Shown: positions 1 to 5,529 of the stretch, in pieces | Position numbering within the stretch: position 1 is the stretch's first letter | How the letters are laid out: the number at the start of each line of letters is the position of its first letter | From: Anaerolineae bacterium | GTDB taxonomy: Bacteria > Chloroflexota > Anaerolineae > B4-G1 | Direction: 5' to 3' | Assembly: GCA_030612185.1 (NCBI GenBank) | Contig: JAUWOI010000324.1 | Span: 1 to 5,618, forward strand | DNA: 5,618 nucleotides | The notes under the pieces: generated by a model | What the model was told of the DNA's origin: nothing | The model's input: only the letters and a program-made list of their open reading frames with translations | The model's database searches: none | Made by a program: the position numbers and the translations under genes

Positions 1-1578
1 TCCAAGTTGGTGCAACGCCCAGGCTTCGGCGGCCCGGTCCCCTAGCGCATGCGTTGCCTGGAGTACCCATTGCAGCACCTGAGCCCAGGCGGACCATCGC
101 TTGCCCAGGGCCAGCGCACCTTCCATCGCCCGTCCTAGGCGCAAAACCTCCGTCCAACGGCCAGCTCCGGCCGCCCATTCCAGCGTCCGCAGGATGGCGT
201 CGGCTTCTTCCAACAGGTGGTCGGGAGCCTGCTGCTGTCCTTCTGCCCAGGCCGTGAAGTAAACCAGGGCTCGCTCCGTCCACGAGGTCAGGTCCCACGT
301 CTGCTGCAAGGCCTGGCCCAGGGTGCCAGCCAGGCTATAGCGGGGGCTGTGGGCCTGCACGAGGCCACGGCGGAGCAACGCCTGCAGAGCGGGAGCGGCA
401 TCGGCGAGCCCGGTCAGAGGGGTTATATGTTCGGCGTGGAGGGACGCACCGCTCAGGGCGGCCAGCGTTGCCAGAATCCGCCGTTCCGGTTTTGAGAGTG
501 AAGCCAAAACCTGCGCCGTCAGCGCCTCGATGGGAGCAGGGACTTGCACCTGGCGGGCCACCTCGGCTAGCGTCATGCTTTCCTCCCGCACCATCGCCGC
601 CGCCTGGATGAGGTGCAAAGGGTGACCCTCCAGCGCGGTGGAGATAGCATGGGCAGCGGTCTCTTCCCGCGGGATCAGGGGCCGGCCCAGTTCCCGTTCC
701 ACCAGCGCCAGTGCGTCGTCCGGGGGCAACCCACGCAGCCTGAGGGCCTGTCCCTCTCCCCACAGGCGGCGCTGTGGCGAGGCCAGCAGGAAGGTGCAGG
801 CCGGTGCGACGTCCATCAGTACCTCTACCCTATCCCGCGCCAGGTCCACATCGTCCAGCATGACGAGCGCTCGCTTGTCCCGCAGGGTGTGCCGGACCTC
901 GGCATCGGTGGGCTTGAAAGGGACATCGCTTTCGTAGAAGGCGTCAAAGAGGGATTGGAGGAGGTCTTCCACGGACTGGCGACGGACCGAGAGGTAGACG
1001 ATGCCGTCCGGGAAGGAGGTGGCAGCGGGATGGTGGGCCAGGTGGCGCAGGAGGGTGGTCTTGCCCAACCCTGCCTGGCCGTAGAACTCCACCGGTGTGG
1101 CGGACTGGAAGGCGGCGGTCGCAGTGCCAACCTCCGCTTGCCGGTTCAGCAGGTCTGGAAAGGGACGCGGGCGCACGAAGACAGGGGTGGAACGAGGCCG
1201 CGGCTGGGGCTTTTGCTCGGGCATGGCGACGTTGACTACGCCGCCGTGAACGTCGCCGATCTGGAGGATGTTATTCCCGATGGCGACCTGGCCGCTGACG
1301 CCCCCTTCGATATGCACCTCTATGCTTTCGAGAGGGATGGGCGGTGGGGGAGCGGGAGGCAGGGCAGGAGGTGGGGTCGGCAGGATCGGTTCAACGGTCA
1401 GCGGCTTTCCGCAGTGCGGGCAGAAGCGGGCACCTGGTCTGATGGCAGTCCCGCAGGCCGGGCAGATGGCACCAGGGGGCGGTGGAGGTGCGGGTGGAGC
1501 AATCTGTAGAGGCTGACCGCACTGCCTGCAAAAGCGGGCCTCCGGGTGATTCTCAAAGCCACACTCGGGACATTTCAT
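1..1578 (-). CDS. Zinc-ribbon STAND NTPase (NB-ARC-like) with helical-repeat C-terminus, partial at its 3' end
   Basis: 526 codons are open from ATG 1578 to the window edge, so the C-terminus is missing. The start has a good Shine-Dalgarno sequence, GGAGAGG (1585-1591), 6 nt upstream. Two zinc ribbons open the protein: C3-x2-C6 with C17-x2-C20, and C39-x2-C42 with C53-x2-C56. Each is followed by a proline-rich linker (about 27-36 and 67-83). Residues 88-118 form a Gly/Asn/Val-rich segment annotated separately. The NTPase core has a P-loop GQAGLGKTT (167-175), a Walker B ALVMLDDV (237-244), an RNBS-B-like stretch FLLASPQRR (263-271) and a GLPL-like GHPLHL (318-323). A winged-helix-like region follows (about 340-400), then helical TPR-like sequence to the edge. 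STAND proteins act as ligand-triggered oligomerising switches, many of them in antiviral defence or signalling. The ligand and effector cannot be seen here. I am sure of the architecture, less so of the role. Confidence 0.9.
   Translation of the reverse strand, partial: MKCPECGFENHPEARFCRQCGQPLQIAPPAPPPPPGAICPACGTAIRPGARFCPHCGKPLTVEPILPTPPPALPPAPPPPIPLESIEVHIEGGVSGQVAIGNNILQIGDVHGGVVNVAMPEQKPQPRPRSTPVFVRPRPFPDLLNRQAEVGTATAAFQSATPVEFYGQAGLGKTTLLRHLAHHPAATSFPDGIVYLSVRRQSVEDLLQSLFDAFYESDVPFKPTDAEVRHTLRDKRALVMLDDVDLARDRVEVLMDVAPACTFLLASPQRRLWGEGQALRLRGLPPDDALALVERELGRPLIPREETAAHAISTALEGHPLHLIQAAAMVREESMTLAEVARQVQVPAPIEALTAQVLASLSKPERRILATLAALSGASLHAEHITPLTGLADAAPALQALLRRGLVQAHSPRYSLAGTLGQALQQTWDLTSWTERALVYFTAWAEGQQQAPDHLLEEADAILRTLEWAAGAGRWTEVLRLGRAMEGALALGKRWSAWAQVLQWVLQATHALGDRAAEAWALHQLG
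1225..1320 (-). other. Gly/Asn/Val-rich segment resembling a bacterial amyloid-signalling motif
   Basis: Residues 87-118 of the STAND protein lie between the proline-rich linker and the NTPase core. They contain two similar G-rich units, GGVSGQVAIGNN and IGDVHGGVVNVA, alternating small and beta-branched residues with glycines and asparagines. The position (N-terminal to a STAND core) and the composition resemble the short amyloid-signalling motifs known from bacterial NLR-like proteins, which template onto the same motif in a partner effector. The match is by eye only. A short beta-hairpin or plain linker is the alternative. Confidence 0.35.
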
Positions 1579-1621
1579 CGCATACCTCTCCAGTCACATG
1601 ATGTCGTTGCCATTCGAACCG

Positions 1622-1696
1622 TTGAATGTGCTGAGCTTCGCTGAGGCCGCTGAAGGCATCGTCGCCCAGCGTCGTCAGCGCCCCTCAGCGCTTCAA
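1622..1696 (-). repeat. Large symmetric imperfect palindrome between the STAND gene and the ATPase remnant
   Basis: Six copies of a hexamer related to CGCTGA are arranged with exact dyad symmetry about position 1659.5. Three lie in one orientation at 1629, 1639 and 1648, and three inverted at 1666, 1675 and 1685. Folded, TTGAA (1622-1626) pairs with TTCAA (1692-1696), then after one bulged base GCTGAG pairs with CTCAGC, then CGCTGA with TCAGCG, then CGCTG with CAGCG. The paired blocks are separated by three-nucleotide internal loops. On the minus strand, the transcribed strand here, two G-U pairs and one G-C pair extend the apical stem. No U-run follows on either strand, so it is not a standard intrinsic terminator. 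It begins 44 nt upstream of the STAND start codon. It could be a mobile palindromic repeat, a multi-site operator or a structured leader. Confidence 0.6.
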
Positions 1697-1724
1697 TCCC
1701 CCACCATCCCCTCACAGACGCACG

Positions 1725-1820
1725 TCATTGTCTCTCGATCATGGCAGCCACATCGGTCAACCCCCTGTGGTTGGGGTCAACGTGGGTGGCAAGGGCGTTT
1801 TGGTAGGCGTAAGAGTCGGT
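1725..1820 (-). pseudogene. Possible 3' remnant of an unrelated gene, in a different frame from the ATPase
   Basis: Beyond and overlapping the ATPase end, another minus-strand frame reads DSYAYQNALATHVDPNH and continues to RGLTDVAAMIERQ before a TGA at 1727-1725. Most third codon positions are G or C and the residue mix looks like real protein, whereas the ATPase frame over the same bases turns into low-quality sequence (LLRLPKRPCHPR). The 5' limit is uncertain; the frame stays open further upstream inside the ATPase gene, where the ATPase frame is clearly the real one. I do not recognise the peptide. A chance open frame in GC-rich DNA cannot be excluded. Confidence 0.3.
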
Positions 1821-2892
1821 GCCAGCGGGCGATTCGCTCCCATACAGGCGCGACCACGTGGCGCATCTGATGGCGGATCTCGTGCCAGAGTGGTTCCTGC
1901 CCGTGGCCGATCTCCAGTTTGGCCTGGCGGGGGGCCACGAAGCGCTGCCAGAAGCGCAGGAAGGGGTCTTGCAGGTGATACCTGGCCCAACGTCGCCGCG
2001 CTCCGCTGCGTTCCAACGGTTGCTGGACAGACACCAACCCCATTTCCTGGAGGGTGAGCAGGTAGTGGGATAGGTTCTTTCCCTGCAGAGCGGCCGCCTG
2101 CATAATCTCGGCCCGCGTGTGGGCTCCCTGGGCGATGGCCCGTAGGATGCGCATGTACAGGGGCACGTCCATCCCCCGCATCTCCAGGTGTAGTTGCAGA
2201 GGAATCTCGTTAAACAGCGGGCCGGTGGGCTCTAGAATCGCCTGCCGAACGTTGGTCAACAGGTCCACCGTAGGATCCACGGAGATGAGATAATAAGGCA
2301 TGCCCCCCAATACAGCGTAGGTCTCCACCAACTCATCAGGCGCATAGATGGGGAAGAAGGCGCGCAGATCGGCCACCGTCAGGGGCTTCAGCTCAAAGGG
2401 CCAGGTGTAGCGCAGGTAGAGCGGCGCATCGGGGGCCAGTACCTGCTGACGCATCACGCTCAGCAGGGAGCCGGTCAGGATGAGGAAGATTTGCGTGTGT
2501 TGCAGTTCCATATCCCACATCATCTGCAAGTAGGAAGCGATGGGGGGATGGGCGGCCACCAGGCGAGGGAATTCGTCTATCACCACCACGAAGCGTTGCT
2601 CGCGGGCCTGATGGGCCAGGGCGCGTAGCGCTGCCTCCCAATTAGGATAGGTGAATGCCGCAGCGGGACTCTCCCCGGTGGCCTGCCTGCTCAACTGGGA
2701 AAAGCGGCGCAGCAGTGTGGCGTTGTCGTCCTGGGTGGCAAAGAAAAAGAGATGCGGCTTGTCCTGGGTCCAATGATATGCCAGTGTGGTTTTGCCCACA
2801 CGCCGGCGGCCATAGAGGATTACCAACTCCGCCTGGCCGCTGGCGTAACGGGTGTCCAGATAGCCCAGTTCGCGCTCGCGATTGCGCAGCAT
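1777..2892 (-). CDS. AAA+ ATPase of the ATPase_2/DUF234 'archaeal ATPase' type, C-terminally truncated
   Basis: This 371-residue protein opens with the family signature RNRERELGYL. It then has a P-loop GRRRVGKTT (28-36), a Walker B VVVIDEF (102-108), a sensor-1-like LTGS (139-142), the family block YAVLGGMPYYL (192-202), a winged helix-turn-helix (about 245-300) and the DUF234 entry motif DPFLRFWQRF (309-318). Family members usually run to about 460-480 residues and end in a PD-(D/E)xK-like region with an ECK-type motif. Here recognisable sequence stops near WERIARWH (351-358) and the protein ends 13 residues later, so about 100 residues are missing. The family is widespread in archaea and Chloroflexota, and its cellular role is poorly defined. 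The start is well supported: GGAGGG (2898-2903) lies 5 nt before the ATG. A dedicated promoter lies at 2957-2985. Whether the truncated protein still works is unknown. Confidence 0.85.
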   Translation of the reverse strand: MLRNRERELGYLDTRYASGQAELVILYGRRRVGKTTLAYHWTQDKPHLFFFATQDDNATLLRRFSQLSRQATGESPAAAFTYPNWEAALRALAHQAREQRFVVVIDEFPRLVAAHPPIASYLQMMWDMELQHTQIFLILTGSLLSVMRQQVLAPDAPLYLRYTWPFELKPLTVADLRAFFPIYAPDELVETYAVLGGMPYYLISVDPTVDLLTNVRQAILEPTGPLFNEIPLQLHLEMRGMDVPLYMRILRAIAQGAHTRAEIMQAAALQGKNLSHYLLTLQEMGLVSVQQPLERSGARRRWARYHLQDPFLRFWQRFVAPRQAKLEIGHGQEPLWHEIRHQMRHVVAPVWERIARWHRLLRLPKRPCHPR

Positions 2893-2917
2893 CTCTACCC
2901 TCCGGAATTCATCATTT

Positions 2918-2953
2918 GGAATGACGATCCAAGAAATTGTCGCTCAGGATGAC
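2918..2953 (-). repeat. Short dispersed-repeat remnant of the GTCATCCTGAGCGA type
   Basis: On the minus strand GTCATCCTGAGCGA (2953-2940) is followed by GGATCGTCATTCC (2930-2918). On the plus strand this gives two near copies, GGAATGAC and GGATGAC, about 29 nt apart. The 14-mer matches from memory a motif dispersed in intergenic DNA of many Chloroflexota and other bacteria. It lies in the 5' leader of the ATPase gene, between its promoter and ribosome binding site. A database count would be needed to confirm that it is a repeat. Confidence 0.35.
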
Positions 2954-2956
2954 TAT

Positions 2957-2985
2957 ATTGTACACCGTTCCCGGTGTGATGCCAA
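2957..2985 (-). promoter_or_regulatory. SigA-type promoter for the ATPase gene with a palindrome in its spacer
   Basis: The -35 is TTGGCA (2985-2980) and the -10 is TACAAT (2962-2957), separated by exactly 17 nt. A perfect 6+4+6 palindrome, ACACCG-GGAA-CGGTGT (2977-2962), fills most of the spacer and touches the -10, the classic place for a repressor operator. The -35 begins 7 nt after the toxin stop codon, so the ATPase probably has its own transcript with a leader of about 55-60 nt. The palindrome has no following U-run, so it is not a good terminator for the toxin operon. Confidence 0.6.
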
Positions 2986-2992
2986 TGCGCTC

Positions 2993-3343
2993 TCAAACAG
3001 CGACAGACAGCCGAAGCCGCCCTTGCACAGCAGCCCAATCCTGCTCAGACAGATGACCGATGACGGCGATCACATCCACCTGGGGGAGGGTGATCAGGAA
3101 GGTCCGAAAGGCGGTGGGGATATGCAGACCCGCTGCAGCCCAATCCTTGAGCCGGTAGTCCGTCGGGCTTGTCGCAGCGGCGACCTGCCCGGTCAGCAGG
3201 CCCAGGATTACATCCGGGCGGGCAGCATGATAGGCATCGGTACTCATCACCAGCGCCGGGCGGCGCTTGGTTCCCGTGATGCCGGGAAAATCGGCTACTA
3301 CGACGTCGCTGGGGTGCAGCATCAAGGTTGGAAGTCCTGCCAT
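2993..3343 (-). CDS. MazF/PemK-like type II toxin (endoribonuclease)
   Basis: This 116-residue protein carries the family core: SDVVVADFPG (12-21), then KRRPALVMS (26-34), then RPDVILGLLTGQ (42-53), and near the end IGHLSEQDW (95-103). In MazF enzymes the conserved Arg of the RRP motif (here R28) and the Thr/Ser after the next strand (here T51) act in RNA cleavage; both are present. The gene follows and overlaps an RHH antitoxin gene, the usual order for this module. The ATG at 3343 has GAGGTG 8 nt upstream, which favours it. A second in-frame ATG at 3322 overlaps the antitoxin stop as TGATG and would give 109 residues, beginning just before the conserved fold. The protein should act in the cytoplasm on mRNA when the antitoxin is degraded. 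The specific cleavage site cannot be read from sequence. Confidence 0.85.
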   Translation of the reverse strand: MAGLPTLMLHPSDVVVADFPGITGTKRRPALVMSTDAYHAARPDVILGLLTGQVAAATSPTDYRLKDWAAAGLHIPTAFRTFLITLPQVDVIAVIGHLSEQDWAAVQGRLRLSVAV

Positions 3344-3612
3344 TGAGCGTCCACCTCGTTGTCCCAGAAGTCCCCCAGGGCGGCCACGCTGGCGGCCGCC
3401 AGTTCCCGCCGCACGGCTAGGCTGTCCAGGTCTTCCTCGGCCATCGGACTGGCATCCAAGATTGTCAAGGCGCTCTTCAGCAGTTGACGCAGCAACTCGC
3501 TCATTGTGGTGCGTCGCCTAGCGGCGGCAACTTTCAAAGCGGTGTGAAGTTCCGGGGGGACATCCAGGCTGAGGCGCACCCGCGGTGGCTTCATTTGGGT
3601 CTGGACTGGCAT
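3322..3612 (-). CDS. Ribbon-helix-helix antitoxin partner of the MazF-like toxin
   Basis: From the ATG at 3612 the protein has 96 residues. The N-terminal half fits a ribbon-helix-helix DNA-binding fold: strand RVRLSLDVP (11-19), helix PELHTALKVAAARR (20-33), turn, and helix TTMSELLRQLLKSAL (35-49). The C-terminal half (about 58-96) is acidic with several Trp and Phe residues (DFWDNEVDAQWQDF) and is the likely toxin-wrapping segment. Such antitoxins dimerise, bind and neutralise the toxin, and repress their own promoter through palindromic operators. A fitting palindrome lies in the promoter at 3640-3657. A GTG at 3621 in the same frame would add three residues but lies inside the Shine-Dalgarno sequence, so I use 3612. 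The gene overlaps the toxin by 22 nt, or by 1 nt if the inner toxin start is used. Confidence 0.85.
   Translation of the reverse strand: MPVQTQMKPPRVRLSLDVPPELHTALKVAAARRRTTMSELLRQLLKSALTILDASPMAEEDLDSLAVRRELAAASVAALGDFWDNEVDAQWQDFQP
3352..3357 (-). promoter_or_regulatory. Ribosome binding site of the toxin, inside the antitoxin gene
   Basis: GAGGTG lies 8 nt upstream of the toxin ATG at 3343. The alternative ATG at 3322 has only a distant AGGA 12 nt away. This favours the outer start, with the inner one possibly used by coupled re-initiation. Confidence 0.5.
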
Positions 3613-3617
3613 GTTTA

Positions 3618-3625
3618 TCACCTCC
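3618..3625 (-). promoter_or_regulatory. Perfect Shine-Dalgarno sequence that fixes the antitoxin start
   Basis: GGAGGTGA is fully complementary to the 16S rRNA tail and lies 5 nt before the ATG at 3612. It includes the in-frame GTG at 3621, which therefore cannot be the start. It is the strongest ribosome binding site in the window, in line with the excess of antitoxin over toxin expected in these modules. Confidence 0.75.
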
Positions 3626-3632
3626 GTTGCCT

Positions 3633-3661
3633 AATGTACCACATTTGAGGAAATGTGTCAA
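3633..3661 (-). promoter_or_regulatory. Toxin-antitoxin promoter with a spacer operator
   Basis: The -35 is a consensus TTGACA (3661-3656) and the -10 is TACATT (3638-3633), with 17 nt between them. The palindrome CACATTT-CCTC-AAATGTG (3657-3640, perfect 7-bp arms) occupies nearly the whole spacer and slightly overlaps the -35. The likely transcription start is near 3626, giving a very short leader before the antitoxin ATG. The position makes it the expected operator for the RHH antitoxin. Confidence 0.75.
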
Positions 3662-3689
3662 TCAGGAAACAGCACGGTATATCGGATGA

Positions 3690-3730
3690 GCCTTGCCCCC
3701 TGTACGTGCATACTGGAACCTTTGCAAGGC
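3690..3730 (-). repeat. Short inverted repeat downstream of the SWIM gene
   Basis: GCCTTGC (3730-3724 on the minus strand) and GCAAGGC (3696-3690) form perfect 7-bp arms around a 27-nt loop, 21 nt after the SWIM stop codon. No U-run follows. It could be part of a weak, non-canonical 3' end for the SWIM transcript or be due to chance. Confidence 0.2.
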
Positions 3731-3750
3731 CAATGTGCCCAGCGCGTCCC

Positions 3751-5523
3751 TCACCGGAGCCGTTCCAGCATCGGCACCAGGCTGTATTTGCGCCGGTGGC
3801 GAGCGATGAGGTCCTCCAGGTAGGCACGCCAATCCGTCTCCTGGCCTGCCGCCTGGTATGCATCCCGGGCCTTCTCCAGCCAGCGCACGGCGTGGTGATA
3901 ATGCCTGGACTTTCCCGGTTCGATGATTGCCTCAGCCTGGTGGCGGCAGGCATGGATGGCCCAGTCCGGATGGGTGTGAAGCACACCGTCCACGACCTGC
4001 TCTATCAGGTCGTAGGAATTGGTGTGCTTCTCTACCGCAGCGATGGCGTTCTCTGCTAACCCTTCGTGCATGAAGATGTCCACGTGTGCTCTGGGGTAAT
4101 AGGAAGGATTCTGGTGCAGGTGGTCTAGCAACTCCTCCCGCGTTTGGGGCCACTTCTCCCCGGCCTGAGCCTGGACCGCCAGGTAGTCGTCCAGGCTGGG
4201 GGATTCACGGAAGGCTATGAGGGCGGCGTTCAACGCCAGGTCGGATCGCCCCGCGCTGCTGGCGAGATCGCGCAGCCAGCGGGCCAGTGTCACTTTGTGG
4301 CCGTTCAGTCCCAGCCCGTACTCGGCAACCCGCAGGGCGTGTTTGATCTCCTCTTGCTCCCGCAGCGCCTGGGCTAGCGCCAATGCCTCGTCGGTGGTGG
4401 TCATGTATGTGAGGCCGCGTTCCACCGCTTCCTGTACGCGGCCCACCCGGACCAGCATGGTTAGGTAGCGCTCGAACTGGCCTTCGGCTTCGGCCAGGTA
4501 GAGGTACTCCTGGTGGCGCCCCTGGCGCTCCAGTACGTTGAGCCGGGCCACCACTAGGTCGTCGGCGTACGGGGGCGCCTCCCCTTCCCAGGCCCCTTTG
4601 TCCGTGATCTCCCCCTGGAGCACCCGCTGGAGTGGCAGGTAGTCCCATCCCTGTCGGGCCGCCGCCTCCGCTGCGCTGAAAACTGCGTCTATGCCGTAGT
4701 CGTCCACTTCCTCCTGCCAGCGGGCCAGGCGCTCGGCCCATTGCTCCCGCTCCTCGGGCGTCAGGGCGGTAATCAGGATGGCCTCAATCCACACCTCTCC
4801 CAGGTCTCCAAAGAAGCCGCCAGCCTCGCCGTCGGAGTCGTCCAGGTACACCCAGCCGGCCACGTACTCCTCGGTGATGGCCTCCAGGATGACCAGAGCG
4901 TTGCGGCCATCGTTGGCCTCCACGTAGGCCCGCGCCTGGTCCAGCACATGGCGGACCCCGTCCACCACCCCGCCGACGTGCCAGTAGGCCTCGGAGGAGC
5001 GCATGTGCTCCAGGCTGTGCAGGATCTCCCGCACCTGGCGGCGGAAGGGTGCGGGGTCCAAGGGGGTGCGACGTTGGCGCGGCGCGAGCTCATCCTCGGA
5101 CGGCGACTGTAAGGCCAGCACCTGGGCTTCAACGACATCGTCCAAGCCAGGCCGCCGCTCAATCAGCGATAGGAGGATCTCCCGCAACTGGTCCGCTCCC
5201 AATCCGTCCAGCAGGGATTCCAGTGTAGGGCGCTCCTCTACCTGGTCCGGCTCGTGGATGTAGGCCAGGAGCGTGGCGACGATGTGCTTGCAGTAGCCGC
5301 CCCAATCGTAAGGGCAGGTGCAGATGGCCTCAACGACGTCCCCGGTGTCCAGGGTGACCTGGACCCGGTAGGGCTCGTACTGGCTGCCCTCCACCTCGGC
5401 CAGCAGTTGGTCGCCTCGGCGGGCCAGTGAGAGCACCGCTCCCTGCTCGTAGTAGTCGCGGCCCCGCCGGAACGACTCAGGCGTGGCGTACTGGCGAACG
5501 GTTGTCTCCGTCAGTTCGGGCAT
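3751..5523 (-). CDS. SWIM zinc-finger protein with a long helical-repeat C-terminus
   Basis: This 590-residue protein has a SWIM zinc finger with all four ligands: C68-T-C70, then C78-K-H80. It is preceded by the usual N-terminal block (FRRGRDYYEQGAV, 18-30, and a beta-rich stretch 37-66). The remaining 500 residues are predicted helical, with TPR/HEAT-like units rich in Leu, Ala and Trp. The C-terminal block around HAVRWLEKARDAYQAAG (544-560), followed by W565 and RRKYSLVP (578-585), resembles the end of other bacterial SWIM proteins. SWIM domains bind zinc and contact DNA or protein, and are often encoded near SNF2-type helicases or ATPases; no such partner is visible here. There is no clear Shine-Dalgarno sequence. 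The start lies 6 nt after the stop of an upstream gene, so translational coupling is likely. The precise function is unknown. Confidence 0.85.
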   Translation of the reverse strand: MPELTETTVRQYATPESFRRGRDYYEQGAVLSLARRGDQLLAEVEGSQYEPYRVQVTLDTGDVVEAICTCPYDWGGYCKHIVATLLAYIHEPDQVEERPTLESLLDGLGADQLREILLSLIERRPGLDDVVEAQVLALQSPSEDELAPRQRRTPLDPAPFRRQVREILHSLEHMRSSEAYWHVGGVVDGVRHVLDQARAYVEANDGRNALVILEAITEEYVAGWVYLDDSDGEAGGFFGDLGEVWIEAILITALTPEEREQWAERLARWQEEVDDYGIDAVFSAAEAAARQGWDYLPLQRVLQGEITDKGAWEGEAPPYADDLVVARLNVLERQGRHQEYLYLAEAEGQFERYLTMLVRVGRVQEAVERGLTYMTTTDEALALAQALREQEEIKHALRVAEYGLGLNGHKVTLARWLRDLASSAGRSDLALNAALIAFRESPSLDDYLAVQAQAGEKWPQTREELLDHLHQNPSYYPRAHVDIFMHEGLAENAIAAVEKHTNSYDLIEQVVDGVLHTHPDWAIHACRHQAEAIIEPGKSRHYHHAVRWLEKARDAYQAAGQETDWRAYLEDLIARHRRKYSLVPMLERLR

Positions 5524-5529
5524 AGAACT

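Noticed and set aside
613..1509. A long plus-strand open frame of 298 codons opposite the STAND gene.
   Set aside because: It is the antisense shadow of a GC-rich coding region. The minus strand carries zinc-ribbon, P-loop and Walker B motifs and a good ribosome binding site, while the plus-strand product shows no recognisable motif.
1611..1628. An 18-nt partial palindrome, CATTCGAACCGTTGAATG, considered as an operator for the STAND gene.
   Set aside because: Only six of nine position pairs match, the centre does not, and I find no convincing -35/-10 pair beside it.
1677..1692. AGCGC/GCGCT hairpin considered as an intrinsic terminator downstream of the ATPase.
   Set aside because: It has a 5-bp stem and no following U-run on either strand. 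The bases belong more convincingly to the larger palindrome at 1622-1696.
2962..2977. ACACCG/CGGTGT palindrome considered as a terminator for the toxin-antitoxin transcript.
   Set aside because: No U-run follows, and its position between well-matched -35 and -10 boxes fits an operator better.
4205..4741. A minus-strand open frame of 178 codons inside the SWIM gene.
   Set aside because: It is a shifted frame of the same strand, rich in Gly, Pro and Arg as expected from out-of-frame GC-rich codons, and the SWIM frame continues through it unbroken.
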